A DNA stretch of 64,000 nt from Streptomyces gobiensis (GTDB lineage: Bacteria; Actinomycetota; Actinomycetes; Streptomycetales; Streptomycetaceae), in contig NZ_CP086120.1 in the NCBI RefSeq assembly GCF_021216675.1, positions 2,896,501-2,960,500 on the forward strand, given 5' to 3'. Shown here piece by piece: positions 1-8,749 of this stretch. Numbering within the stretch: position 1 is the first letter of the stretch; every line of letters begins with the position of its first letter. Position numbers and translations under genes: made by a program. A model generated the notes under the pieces. It was not told the origin of the DNA. It ran no database searches and saw nothing but the letters and a program-made list of their open reading frames with translations.

Positions 1-572
1 CCCGCGAACCACGGGCCGTCTGTGACGCGCTGGCGAATCTCGTGCACAACGGCGCCCTCTTCGTGATCATCGTCGAAGTCTGTCTGATCTACGCCACGGC
101 GGGCTGGTACAAGGTCCAGGGGTCCCGCTGGCAGGACGGCACCGCCGTCTACTACCCCATGCATCTGGACTACTTCGCCCCCTGGCCCGCCCTCTCCGAG
201 GCCCTGGGCAACAGCGGCCTGATCATCCTGATCCTCACCTACGGCACCGTGATCGTGCAGGTCGCCTTCCCCTTCACCCTCTTCAACCGGCGCGTGAAGA
301 ACGTGCTGCTCGCGGTGATGATCCTGGAACACGCCTCGATCGCGGTGATCCTGGGACTGCCCTTCTTCTCTCTGGCGATGATCGCCGCCGACGCGGTCTT
401 CCTGCCGACGGCGTTCCTGCTGTGGCTGGGCGCGCGGTCCAGTGGGCTCCTGGGACGGTTCCGCCGTCGGCCTCCGCAGGCCCCGGCCGTCCCCCGCCCA
501 CGGTCCCCGGTCGTGCCGGACCCGGACCTGGACCCGGAACCGGACGCGGAGCGGGTGAGTCACCGCCCGTAG
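1..572 (+). CDS. HTTM-domain membrane protein, C-terminal part
   Basis: The reading frame is open from base 3 to the stop at 570-572, so the gene begins left of the window; the GTG at 42 is an internal codon. About 190 residues are visible. They include a conserved GWYKVQGSRW segment, two or three hydrophobic helices (around LIILILTYGTVIVQVAF and VLLAVMILEHASIAVIL), and a charged Pro/Arg-rich cytoplasmic tail ending in ERVSHRP. This matches the end of the HTTM family, membrane proteins related to vitamin K-dependent gamma-carboxylase, which in Streptomyces are usually of unknown substrate. The next gene is convergent. The family call rests on overall pattern because the N-terminal half is missing. 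Confidence 0.72.
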   Translation, partial: REPRAVCDALANLVHNGALFVIIVEVCLIYATAGWYKVQGSRWQDGTAVYYPMHLDYFAPWPALSEALGNSGLIILILTYGTVIVQVAFPFTLFNRRVKNVLLAVMILEHASIAVILGLPFFSLAMIAADAVFLPTAFLLWLGARSSGLLGRFRRRPPQAPAVPRPRSPVVPDPDLDPEPDAERVSHRP

Positions 573-596
573 GCAGCACTCACCCGCACCGCACTT

Positions 597-634
597 CACC
601 GGTCACCAGGCACCGGTAGTCACCGGTCACCGGT
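597..634. repeat. short tandem CACCGGT repeats
   Basis: The 7-mer CACCGGT occurs four times with short spacers (597, 611, 621, 628) plus a CACCAGG variant. The array sits in the junction between the convergent HTTM and ABC genes and covers the last codons of the ABC gene. No function is evident. Confidence 0.6.
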
Positions 635-2438
635 CGTCTGTCACCCGGTCATCTGCCAGCTCCGGCTGGTTGCTGCGGTCCATCTGCAGTCGCCACAGGT
701 CCTGGAACAGGCCGGGGCGGCTGGTCAGCTCGGTGAAGCGGCCCTCCTGCACGATGCGGCCCCGGTCAAGGACGACGATGCGGTCCGCCGCGGCCACATT
801 CGCGAGGCGATGGGTGATCAGGACGATGGCGCGGGTCTGAGCGAGCTCACGCAGGCCGGTGAAGATGCGGTGTTCGGCGCGGGCGTCCAGCGCGGCAGTG
901 GGTTCGTCCATGACCAGCAGTCCCGCCTGACGGTGGAAGGCGCGGGCGATGGCGATGCGCTGCCACTGGCCGCCGGAGAGTTCCTGGCCGCCGAGCCATT
1001 CGCGGGCCAGCAGCGTGCCGAGGCCGGAGCGCAGGCCGGTGATGACTTCCCCGGCTCCGGATGCTTCGCAGGCGGCGTGGACCGCCTGGTCGCCGTATTC
1101 CGTGGGCTGCCCGAGGGTGATGTTCTCCCGCGCGGTGAGCGGCCAGCGCGCGTAGTCCTGGGGAACCATGGCGACCTGGGCCCACAGGGCTTCCGGGGCC
1201 ATGTCGTCGGTCCTTGTTCCGTCCCAGGTCACGCTGCCGGTGGTGGGCAGATAGAGACCGGTGAGGAGCTTGGCCAGGGTGGTCTTGCCGGAGCCGTTCT
1301 CTCCGACGAGGGCGACGATCTCGCCTCGCCGTACGGTGAGGGAGACCCCGCGCAGGGCATCCTTGTCGGCCTCCTCGTAACGGAAGACCGCGTCCCTGGC
1401 CGCCACTTCGGCGGGCGGCTTGGGCTGGGCCTGGCCGCGTCGCATACGGAAACCCCCGGCCTGCTCCAGGAAGTTCCGCCAGTCGTCCAGGTAGAAACCG
1501 AAGCGCATCATGCGGGCGCCACCGCTCACGATGCCCCGCACAGCCTGCCCGGCGGTCTGGAGGGCGAAGACCGCCCCGCCGGCGTTCGCCACCGACATAC
1601 GGCCGCTGGCCAGCAGCCACAGCAGCGTGAACCAGACGATCCCGGAGCCGACGCCGCCGACCAGGGCCCCGGTGAGCGCCATCCGGGCGCCGGTGTTCAC
1701 CGCCTGGCGTTCAGCGGCGTTGACGCGGTCGTTGATCCGCCGGTACTTGCCGACCAGAAACCGGCCCATGGTGCCGGCGCGGACCTGGTCGGCGGCGAGG
1801 TGATTGCACATATGCCAGCGCAGGACGCCCAGCATGCGGCTGTGCCCGGACATCCCGAGCGCGGACAGATAGCGGACGCGGGCGGCACGGGTCTGCGCTA
1901 CGGCCTGCGGCAGGCAGGCGAGCACGAGAAGAGGCAGCAGCAACGGATGCAGCACCGCGAGGACTCCGGCCCCGGCGATGAGTGAGGCGGTCGCGGCCAG
2001 CACCTCCTGGCCCTCGCCGATCAGATCCGGCGTCCGCTCCGCTCCCCGGTCGGCGGCCTCCCGGCGTTCGTCGAAGCCCGGGCTGTCATAGGCGGCCAGC
2101 TCGGCGTTGACGGCCGCGTCCAGCATCATCAGCTCCGCCTCACGGGCCATCAGCGGCCCGAGCCGGGAGGACAGCCACGTCACGGTGATACCCAGCACGG
2201 CCCGGACCCCGGCGGCCCCTGCCAGCACGGCGAGCGAGGGCCAGGCGGAGACGAGCCGCTGGACGATATCGCCGTCACCGACCAGCGCCGCGATGGTGCC
2301 GGTGATGGCCAGCAGCCCGAAGGCCTGCATCGCCCCCGCAAGGGTCTGGCACACCAGCAGCCCCATCGCGGCGCGCCGGTCCACCCGCCACGCGAGGGCG
2401 AGGGACCGGCGTACGAGATGGGGCAGCCGACGGGCCAA
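627..2438 (-). CDS. ABC exporter, fused permease/ATPase
   Basis: From the first in-frame start (TTG at 2438) it encodes 603 residues. An N-terminal ABC transporter membrane domain of about six helices (residues ~20-320) is followed by a nucleotide-binding domain with Walker A (GENGSGKTT), signature LSGGQ, Walker B (LLVMDEPTAALD) and the H-loop (ITHRL). This is an ABCB/MsbA-type half transporter that would act as a dimer in the cytoplasmic membrane; substrate unknown. The TTG start has no clear ribosome site. A second frame starting with ATG at 2551 runs into the gene out of frame (MRDASGSDTT... then ...AAKITTG), and one extra G in the GGGG run at 2440-2443 would join it smoothly (ITTGGLARRLPH). 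The true protein may therefore start at 2551. Confidence 0.9.
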   Translation of the reverse strand: MARRLPHLVRRSLALAWRVDRRAAMGLLVCQTLAGAMQAFGLLAITGTIAALVGDGDIVQRLVSAWPSLAVLAGAAGVRAVLGITVTWLSSRLGPLMAREAELMMLDAAVNAELAAYDSPGFDERREAADRGAERTPDLIGEGQEVLAATASLIAGAGVLAVLHPLLLPLLVLACLPQAVAQTRAARVRYLSALGMSGHSRMLGVLRWHMCNHLAADQVRAGTMGRFLVGKYRRINDRVNAAERQAVNTGARMALTGALVGGVGSGIVWFTLLWLLASGRMSVANAGGAVFALQTAGQAVRGIVSGGARMMRFGFYLDDWRNFLEQAGGFRMRRGQAQPKPPAEVAARDAVFRYEEADKDALRGVSLTVRRGEIVALVGENGSGKTTLAKLLTGLYLPTTGSVTWDGTRTDDMAPEALWAQVAMVPQDYARWPLTARENITLGQPTEYGDQAVHAACEASGAGEVITGLRSGLGTLLAREWLGGQELSGGQWQRIAIARAFHRQAGLLVMDEPTAALDARAEHRIFTGLRELAQTRAIVLITHRLANVAAADRIVVLDRGRIVQEGRFTELTSRPGLFQDLWRLQMDRSNQPELADDRVTDDR

Positions 2439-2780
2439 TCCCCGGTAGTGATCTTTGCTGCGGCCTTCGCGTGACTGCCCGTCACATCCACAAACCGCAG
2501 TTCCTCGCTCTGGTTCGGGTCAGTGGTGTCCGACCCCGACGCGTCTCTCATGGTGGCTATTCGGTCACGTAACGTGACGCACGCGCGAGCCGTTTTTCAC
2601 CCGCCGCACACCCGGTGTTCGAAGCCACGGCTGGGCTGCTCCCATGGCGTGGCGCTGCTGCACTCGTACGGGCCCGCCTCCGCTCGACCGTTCGATTGAC
2701 GCGGCTCAAGTCGGCGCGTGCCGGGGACGAAAGATCAACTGGCCGAACGACCGCGATCACCGTTCCGAACGGAGCACCGA
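2439..2780. other. divergent intergenic region, ABC exporter / subtilase
   Basis: A stretch of 342 bases between divergent genes. It holds the out-of-frame ATG reading frame (2551 downward) that may be the true 5' end of the ABC gene, and a perfect 7-1-7 inverted repeat at 2564-2578. The protease ribosome site GGAG lies at 2771-2774. The rest shows no recognised gene. Confidence 0.5.
2564..2578. promoter_or_regulatory. palindrome GTCACGT-A-ACGTGAC, operator-like
   Basis: This is a perfect inverted repeat with 7-bp arms and a 1-bp centre. It lies 12 bases upstream of the ATG at 2551 on the minus strand and about 200 bases upstream of the protease gene. Its size and symmetry fit a dimeric regulator. 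The regulator is not identifiable. Confidence 0.5.
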
Positions 2781-4019
2781 ATGCGCATGCTCTCGCGTAC
2801 CGCGGCAGCCGCCCTGCTGCTGCTCGGCCCGCTGGTCCTCCCCCCGGCAGCCGCAGCACACCCCGACCACGACCCCACGCCCACCACCGCCCCCACCGCC
2901 CCTGCCGACCGCGCTCCCGCTCCGCTGCACCGCTCGGCCGACGCCCTGCCGGGCCGGTACATCGTCACGCTGGAGCCGAAGACCGACGTGGCGGCCGCGG
3001 CCAGCCAGCTCGGTGTGAAGCCGCTCTTCCAGTACAAGACGGCCCTTCGCGGATTCGCCGCCAGCCTCAGCCCGGATCAGCTGGCAGCGGTACGGAAGTT
3101 CCCCGGCGTCGCGGCCGTCGAGGAGGACAGCGCGGTGTCCGTTCCCGAGACCGCCGCGAGGAGACCAACCGGCCGTGCCGCCCGGGGCGCCCGGGTGCCG
3201 GCCGCCAGCTGGGGGCTGGACCGGATCGATCAGCGGAACCTGCCGCTCGATGGCCAGTTCAACGTCAACCGCAGTGGCCTGGGCGCCAGCATCTACATCA
3301 CCGACACCGGCATCGACTACTTCCACAGCGAGTTCGGCGGGCGCGCCGTCTTCGGCTTCGACGCCATCGGCGACGGCCGCCGGGGCCGGGACTGCCACGG
3401 TCACGGTACCCATGTCGCGGGCACCGCGGGCGGCGCCACGTACGGGGTGGCACGCCAGGCCACGCTGGTCAGCGTGCGGGTGCTCGACTGCGCGGGCGAG
3501 GGCACCCTGTCCGGGGTCATCGCCGCGTTCGACTGGGTGGCCGACAACGCCCGCCAGCCCGCCGTGCTGAACGCCTCGTTCGGCGACGACCGCTCCCCGG
3601 CCACAAACCGCGCCGTGAACACGCTGGCCACCAGGGGCGTTCTGCCGGTCGCCGCGGCCGGAAACGACGCCAAGGACGCCTGCCAGGTCTCACCCGCGAG
3701 CGCGGACCGGGCGTTCACCGTCGGGGCGACCGACCAGCAGGACAGGCAGACCAGCTTCAGCAACTTCGGCGAGTGCCTGTCGCTGTACGCCCCGGGTGCC
3801 CAGATCGTCTCCGCGAGGCTGGGCGGCGGCAGCAGGACGCTGGACGGGACCTCGATGGCCGCGCCGCACGTCGCGGGCGTCGCGGCTCTCTACAAGACCG
3901 CGAACCCGAACGCCGACGCGGCGACCGTCACGACATGGCTCAACAACACCTCCACCAAGGGCGTTCTCACGGTGGACGAGACCTCGCTCAACCGCCTGCT
4001 CTTCACCGGCGGTCTGTGA
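2781..4019 (+). CDS. secreted subtilisin-like serine protease (S8) with I9 propeptide
   Basis: A protein of 412 residues. The start is placed at the ATG at 2781 because GGAG precedes it and a signal peptide follows (MRMLSRT then a Leu/Ala core and AAAA). Residues ~57-120 form an inhibitor_I9 propeptide (PGRYIVTLEP ... GVAAVEEDS). The S8 catalytic domain carries Asp175 (ITDTGID), His208 (GHGTHVAG), oxyanion Asn295 (AAAGND) and Ser358 (DGTSMAAPHVAG). There is no C-terminal extension, so it is a typical exported Streptomyces alkaline-protease-type enzyme that is activated after cleavage of its propeptide. An in-frame ATG upstream (2718) would bury the signal peptide and is rejected. Confidence 0.96.
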   Translation: MRMLSRTAAAALLLLGPLVLPPAAAAHPDHDPTPTTAPTAPADRAPAPLHRSADALPGRYIVTLEPKTDVAAAASQLGVKPLFQYKTALRGFAASLSPDQLAAVRKFPGVAAVEEDSAVSVPETAARRPTGRAARGARVPAASWGLDRIDQRNLPLDGQFNVNRSGLGASIYITDTGIDYFHSEFGGRAVFGFDAIGDGRRGRDCHGHGTHVAGTAGGATYGVARQATLVSVRVLDCAGEGTLSGVIAAFDWVADNARQPAVLNASFGDDRSPATNRAVNTLATRGVLPVAAAGNDAKDACQVSPASADRAFTVGATDQQDRQTSFSNFGECLSLYAPGAQIVSARLGGGSRTLDGTSMAAPHVAGVAALYKTANPNADAATVTTWLNNTSTKGVLTVDETSLNRLLFTGGL

Positions 4020-4052
4020 CCCGGGGACCCGGGCGAGCCGTAGGCTGGGGCG

Positions 4053-4862
4053 GTGACCAGGGACGATACCGACGATATCCACGACGCCCAGGACGCGGTA
4101 CGGGCGTGGCGGGCCGCCCCGGCCGGGGCCGTACTGCTGGACGGCTTCCACGCACTCAAGCACGCGCTGCGGTTCGGCGCCCGGGTGCGGACGGTGCTCG
4201 TCGAGGACCGGGCCGCCGCGCTGGCGCTGGGTGAGGAGCTGGCGGGGGATATCGCGGAGCGGCTTGACGCGCTGGCGGTCGAGGTGGGCCGGGAGACGCT
4301 GCGGGGGCTGGTGCCCCGGCCGCATCCGACCGGGGTCGCGGCGCTTGCCGAGCGCCCGGACCGGCAGGCCAACCTGGCCGTGCTGGGCGGGCTGCCGCGC
4401 CGGGCCCCCGTGGTGGTGCTGGAGGAGCCGCGGAACCTGGGCAACATCGGGGCCGTGGTCCGGCTGGCGGCCGGGATGGGGGTGACCGGGGTGGTGACCA
4501 CCGGGGGCGCCGACCCCTGGCACCCCAATGCCGTGCGGGGCGGGGCCGGGCTGCACTACGCCACGGCGGTGGAGCGGGTGACGCCGGACGCACTGCCGAG
4601 TGGGCCGCTGTATGTCCTGGACCCGGAAGGGGCGGATATCCGGGCCACCGCCATCCCCGATGACGCGCTGCTCGCCTTCGGTACGGAGCGGCACGGGGTC
4701 TCCCCGGAACTGCGGGCGCGGGCAGACCACTTGGTGGCCCTGCCCATGCGCCCGCAGGTATCCAGCTACAACCTGGCCACCAGCGTGGCGATGGCCCTCT
4801 ACCACTGGTCGACAGGGCCTAGGCGGGGCGGCGTACCTCCACCGTGCGGAAGCGGGGGGTGA
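4053..4862 (+). CDS. TrmH/SpoU-family RNA 2'-O-ribose methyltransferase
   Basis: A protein of 269 residues with a GTG start. The N-terminal part (DGFHALKHALRFG) is the substrate-binding subdomain. The SPOUT knot motifs are clear: EEPRNLGNIGAVVR (~129-142), LLAFGTERHGVSPEL and PMRPQVSSYNLATSVA near the C-terminus, which bind S-adenosylmethionine in the trefoil knot. The target (rRNA or tRNA) cannot be told from sequence. The last 44 bases overlap the convergent paaN gene, and the tail after the LYHW motif (STGPRRGG...) is probably read-through coding without a function. Confidence 0.93.
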   Translation: MTRDDTDDIHDAQDAVRAWRAAPAGAVLLDGFHALKHALRFGARVRTVLVEDRAAALALGEELAGDIAERLDALAVEVGRETLRGLVPRPHPTGVAALAERPDRQANLAVLGGLPRRAPVVVLEEPRNLGNIGAVVRLAAGMGVTGVVTTGGADPWHPNAVRGGAGLHYATAVERVTPDALPSGPLYVLDPEGADIRATAIPDDALLAFGTERHGVSPELRARADHLVALPMRPQVSSYNLATSVAMALYHWSTGPRRGGVPPPCGSGG

Positions 4863-6513
4863 CGAAGGCGCCGTCGCATAGCGCCGCGTTGGCGGCCGGG
4901 TTGCCGCCGGAGCCGTGGAAGTCGGAGAAGGCCGCGGTCTGGTTGACGTAGACACCGCCGGTGAGGTTGAGCGACAGCTGGGCGCATTCCTGGAGGCAGG
5001 CGTCCTCGATCAGCCGCTCGGCGTTCGGGTCCGTGGTGTACGCGCCGACGGTCATCGCGCCCTTCTCCCGGATCGTGCGGCACAGCAGCGCCACCGCGTC
5101 CTCCGTGGAGTCCATGGCGACCGCGAAGGAGACCGGGCCGAAGCACTCGCTGAGGTAGGACTCCTCGGCGTCCGGCTTGGCCCGGTCCAGCTTGACGATG
5201 ACCGGGGTGCGGACGGTGGCTTCGGGGAAGTCGGGGTGGCGGATGGTGCGGGAGGCCAGGGCGGTCTCGCCCAGCGCGGGGGCCGCTTCCAGGCGCTCCT
5301 TGACCTGGGGGTTGACGATGGCGCCGAGCAGGGCGTTGGCGCGGGCGTCGTCGCCGAGGAGCTTGTCCACCGCCGTGGCGAGGTCGCTCACCACCTCGTC
5401 GTAGGACTTGTCCCCGGCGTCGGTGGCGATGCCGTCCCGGGGGATCAGCAGGTTCTGCGGGGTGGTGCACATCTGGCCGCTGTAGAGGGAGAGGGAGAAC
5501 GCCAGGTTGGCCAGCATGCCCTGGTAGTCGTCGGTGGAGTCGATGATGACGGTGTTGACTCCGGCCTTCTCCGTGAAGACCTGCGCCTGCCGGGCGTTGG
5601 CCTCCAGCCAGTCGCCGAAGGCGGTGCCGCCGGTGTAGTCGATGATGCGGATCTCGGGGCGTACGGCGAGGGTCTTGGCGATGCCCTCGCCGTCCCGTTC
5701 GGCGGCCAGTGAGACCAGGTTGGGGTCGAAGCCCGTCTCGGCCAGCACCTCGCGGGCGATCCGTACCGTGAGCGCCAGCGGCAGCACCGCGCGCGGGTGC
5801 GGCTTGACGAGGACCGGGTTGCCGGTGGCCAGCGAGGCGAACAGGCCCGGGTAGCCGTTCCAGGTGGGGAAGGTGTTGCAGCCGATGAGGAGTGAGATGC
5901 CGCGCGGAACCGGGGTGAAGCGCTTGTCCAGCTGGAGCGGGTCGCGTTTGCCCTGGGGCTTGGTCCAGTGCGCCGAGTCCGGGGTGCGGGCCTGCTCGAC
6001 GTAGGCGTAGGCCACCGCCTCCAGGCCGCGGTCCTGGGCGTGTGGCCCGCCCGCCTGCAGGGCCATCATGAAGGCCTGTCCGCTGGTGTGCATGACCGCG
6101 TGGGCGAACTCATGGGTACGGGCGTTGATCCGGGCCAGGATCTCCAGGCACACCGCCGCCCGGGTCTCGGGGCCCGTCGCCCGCCAGGCGGGCATGGCCT
6201 CGCGCATCGCGGGGAGCAGGACATCGGGGTCGGTGTGCGGGTACTCGATGCCCAGCTTGATGCCGTACGGCGAGGTTTCGCCGCCGGTCCAGCCGTCCTC
6301 GCCGGGCTGGTCCAGCTCGAAGCGCCGGCCGCGCAGCGCGTCGAAGGCCGCCTGACCGTCGGCGGCGCTCAGCGAGCCATGCTCGGCGCCGTAAGCCTTC
6401 GGGTGCTCCGGATACGGCGACCAGTACGCCCGGCTACGGATCGTGTCCAGCGCCTGGTCGAGCGTGGGACGGTGCTTCTCGATCAACTGCACTGCGTTGA
6501 GTGCGGCGGCCAT
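4819..6513 (-). CDS. paaN: PaaN-type aldehyde dehydrogenase, phenylacetate degradation
   Basis: A protein of 564 residues with GAGGAG eight bases before the ATG. It is an aldehyde dehydrogenase superfamily protein of the PaaN type, with NAD-binding Rossmann residues (NPVLVKPHP), general base Glu315 (FTEKAGVN) and nucleophile Cys349 (YSGQMCTTPQN). In actinobacteria such proteins act in ring cleavage or aldehyde oxidation of the phenylacetyl-CoA route. It is divergent from a 3-hydroxyacyl-CoA dehydrogenase gene, and a TetR-like operator lies between them, so the two are probably co-regulated. The assignment to phenylacetate is by family; no paaABCDE monooxygenase genes are in the window. Confidence 0.93.
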   Translation of the reverse strand: MAAALNAVQLIEKHRPTLDQALDTIRSRAYWSPYPEHPKAYGAEHGSLSAADGQAAFDALRGRRFELDQPGEDGWTGGETSPYGIKLGIEYPHTDPDVLLPAMREAMPAWRATGPETRAAVCLEILARINARTHEFAHAVMHTSGQAFMMALQAGGPHAQDRGLEAVAYAYVEQARTPDSAHWTKPQGKRDPLQLDKRFTPVPRGISLLIGCNTFPTWNGYPGLFASLATGNPVLVKPHPRAVLPLALTVRIAREVLAETGFDPNLVSLAAERDGEGIAKTLAVRPEIRIIDYTGGTAFGDWLEANARQAQVFTEKAGVNTVIIDSTDDYQGMLANLAFSLSLYSGQMCTTPQNLLIPRDGIATDAGDKSYDEVVSDLATAVDKLLGDDARANALLGAIVNPQVKERLEAAPALGETALASRTIRHPDFPEATVRTPVIVKLDRAKPDAEESYLSECFGPVSFAVAMDSTEDAVALLCRTIREKGAMTVGAYTTDPNAERLIEDACLQECAQLSLNLTGGVYVNQTAAFSDFHGSGGNPAANAALCDGAFVTPRFRTVEVRRPA

Positions 6514-6578
6514 CAGGGACCAACTCCTCGTCGAGGTGGGCGATGGATGGGCAGGTACAGGTAGACAGAGTTAGAGTA

Positions 6579-6592
6579 ACCGAACGATCGGT
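6579..6592. promoter_or_regulatory. TetR-type operator ACCGAACGATCGGT
   Basis: A near-perfect palindrome (12 of 14 positions symmetric) lies between paaN and paaH, 66 bases upstream of the paaN start and about 18 bases upstream of the paaH start. The ACCGA...TCGGT pattern is common at operators of TetR-family regulators of paa and acyl-CoA genes. The likely binder is the TetR regulator encoded at 8104. Confidence 0.72.
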
Positions 6593-6610
6593 CGGGACAA
6601 GGGGGCAAGA

Positions 6611-8107
6611 ATGGACACCGTGGGCACTGTCGCCGTCGTGGGCACCGGGACCATGGGCCAGGGCATCGCCCAGGTCGCGCTGGTCGCCGGGCACCGGGTC
6701 CGGCTGCACGATGTGGCGCCGGAACGGGCCGCGCAGACCGCCGCCGCGATCGGCCACCGGCTTGACCGCCTCGTCGAGAAGGGCCAGCTGACCGCCGAGG
6801 AGCAGGCCGCCGCGGCGGCCCGGCTGCATCCGGCCGGAGAGCTGGGTGAACTGGCCGACGCGGACCTGGTCGTCGAGGCGATCCTGGAGGACCTGGGCGC
6901 CAAACAGCAGCTGTTCAGCGCCCTGGAATCCGTCGTCAGCGAGCGCTGCCTCCTCGCCACCAACACCTCCTCGCTCTCCGTCACCGCCATCGCCGCCGCC
7001 CTGCGTTTCCCGGGCCGCTGTGTCGGCCTGCACTTCTTCAACCCCGCGCCGCTGCTCCCGCTCGTCGAGGTGGTCAGCGGCCACGCGACGGACCCGTCGG
7101 CCGCCGACCGGGCGTACGACCTCGCCACCGCCTGGGGCAAGACCCCTGTCCGTTGCGCCGACACCCCCGGCTTCATCGTCAACCGCGTAGCCCGCCCCTT
7201 CTACGCCGAGGCGTTCCGGGTCTACGAGGAGCGGGCCGCCGACCCGGCCACCCTTGACGCGGTGCTGCGCGAGTGCGGCGGTTTCCGGATGGGCCCCTTC
7301 CAGCTCACCGATCTGATCGGCCAGGACGTCAATGAGGCCGTGACCACGTCCGTATGGGACTCCTTCTTCCAGGACCCGAAGTTCACGCCCTCCCTCGCCC
7401 AGCGCCGCCTCGTACAGTCCGGTCAGCTCGGCCGCAAGTCGGGCCAGGGATGGTACGGATACGGCCCCGAGGACGAGCCGTCCCCTGCGCCGCACACCGC
7501 GGCGGCCTGCCCGGCGCCCGAGGCGGTGGAGGTCCATGGCGACCTGGGCCCCGCCGCCGTACTGCCGGAGCTGCTGGCCGGGGCCGGTATCAAGGCCGAC
7601 CGGGTCGGCGTGACCGGGCAGGGCTACATCGCTCTGCCCGGGGGCGGCCGCCTGCTGCTGGCCAACGGCTACGCGCCGCAGGGCCCCGAGATCCACTTCG
7701 ACCTCGCGCTGGACTACCGGACGGCTGCCCGTATCGCCCTCGCCCCCGCCGACCCCGTCTCCGCGGGGGACCGCCGGGCGGCGACCGGCCTCTTCCAGGC
7801 CCTGGGCAAGCAGGTCAGCGTGATCGAGCCGGTTCCCGGGCTGATCGTGGCCCGTACGGTCGCGATGCTGGCCGACTTCGCCGTGGACGCGCTGGCCCGG
7901 TCCGTAGCGACCGAGGAGGACATCGATACGGCGATGCGGCTCGGGGTGAACTATCCACGCGGCCCCCTGGAGTGGGGCGACGCCCTCGGCCCGGAGTGGG
8001 TGGAGCAGGTACTGCGCCGACTGCACGCCTGCTATCCCACCGGGCGCTACGCCCCCTCACAGGCCCTCCTCCGACGGAAGCTCCGCAGGCAGGATGCACA
8101 ATCATGA
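6611..8107 (+). CDS. paaH: 3-hydroxyacyl-CoA dehydrogenase, PaaH type
   Basis: A protein of 498 residues with AGGGGG before the ATG. The N-terminal NAD-binding domain starts VAVVGTGTMGQGIAQ (GxGxxG), with NTSSLSVTAIA and HFFNPAPLLPLVEVV typical of the family. Two tandem 3HCDH C-terminal domains follow (residues ~185-290 and ~395-490). Fused double C-domains are characteristic of PaaC/PaaH dehydrogenases, which oxidise 3-hydroxyadipyl-CoA in phenylacetate breakdown. The stop overlaps the start of the next gene by ATGA, so the dehydrogenase and its regulator are translationally coupled. Confidence 0.94.
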   Translation: MDTVGTVAVVGTGTMGQGIAQVALVAGHRVRLHDVAPERAAQTAAAIGHRLDRLVEKGQLTAEEQAAAAARLHPAGELGELADADLVVEAILEDLGAKQQLFSALESVVSERCLLATNTSSLSVTAIAAALRFPGRCVGLHFFNPAPLLPLVEVVSGHATDPSAADRAYDLATAWGKTPVRCADTPGFIVNRVARPFYAEAFRVYEERAADPATLDAVLRECGGFRMGPFQLTDLIGQDVNEAVTTSVWDSFFQDPKFTPSLAQRRLVQSGQLGRKSGQGWYGYGPEDEPSPAPHTAAACPAPEAVEVHGDLGPAAVLPELLAGAGIKADRVGVTGQGYIALPGGGRLLLANGYAPQGPEIHFDLALDYRTAARIALAPADPVSAGDRRAATGLFQALGKQVSVIEPVPGLIVARTVAMLADFAVDALARSVATEEDIDTAMRLGVNYPRGPLEWGDALGPEWVEQVLRRLHACYPTGRYAPSQALLRRKLRRQDAQS

Positions 8108-8691
8108 CCATGGCCAAGCGCGATACGTACACACCCGAAACCCTCCTCACGGTCGCTGTGCGGGTGTTCAACGAGCGCGGCTATGACGGTACGTCGATGG
8201 AGCACCTCTCCAAGGCCGCCGGGATCTCCAAGTCCTCCATTTACCACCATGTCCGGGGCAAGGAGGAACTGCTGCGCCGGGCGATAAGCCGGGCGCTGGA
8301 CGGTCTCTTCGGCATTCTCGACGAGCCCGCCGCGCGTACGGGGCGGGCCATCGAACGCCTTGAGTACGTCACGCGGCGCACCGCCGAGGTCCTGATGGCC
8401 GAGCTGCCCTACGTCACGCTGCTGCTGCGCGTGCACGGCAACACGGACACCGAGCGCTGGGCGATGGCCCGGCGCCGGGAGTTCGACCACCGGGTCGCGG
8501 AGCTGCTGAAGCAGGCGGCGGCGGACGGCGATCTGCGGCCGGATGTGGATGTCCGGCTGGCTACCCGACTGCTCTTCGGGATGATCAACTCCATTGTGGA
8601 GTGGTACCGGCCGGAGCGGGGCGGTCACGGCACGAGCGAGGAGGTTGCCGAAGCGGTAGTCCGCACAGCCTTCGCAGGCCTCCGAACGTAG
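8104..8691 (+). CDS. TetR-family transcriptional regulator of the paa genes
   Basis: A protein of 195 residues. The start ATG at 8104 overlaps the paaH stop (ATGA). The TetR_N helix-turn-helix is at residues ~10-60 (GYDGTSMEHLSKAAGISKSS, YHHVRGKEEL). The ligand-binding domain is typical of the family. Coupling to paaH and the TetR-like palindrome at 6579-6592 suggest it represses paaN/paaH and responds to an aryl- or acyl-CoA ester, as PaaR-type regulators do. The effector is inferred, not seen. Confidence 0.9.
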   Translation: MTMAKRDTYTPETLLTVAVRVFNERGYDGTSMEHLSKAAGISKSSIYHHVRGKEELLRRAISRALDGLFGILDEPAARTGRAIERLEYVTRRTAEVLMAELPYVTLLLRVHGNTDTERWAMARRREFDHRVAELLKQAAADGDLRPDVDVRLATRLLFGMINSIVEWYRPERGGHGTSEEVAEAVVRTAFAGLRT

Positions 8692-8749
8692 GGCCTTTTC
8701 CTCTTACCTCCCCTTCCGAATCTTGGGACCCTGCCGTACAGGGCACAGG

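Noticed and set aside
810..1985. Long plus-strand open frame (391 codons) opposite the ABC exporter
   Set aside because: It is the complement of a gene with all ABC motifs, a usual artefact of high GC content; its translation is Gly/Ala/His-rich without domains.
2615..4234. Plus-strand frame of 539 codons overlapping the subtilase
   Set aside because: Arg-rich low-complexity product in the wrong frame; the protease frame has the full catalytic triad and a signal peptide.
6434..8026. Minus-strand frame of 530 codons opposite paaH
   Set aside because: Shadow of paaH: the paaH frame has the NAD motif and the family length.
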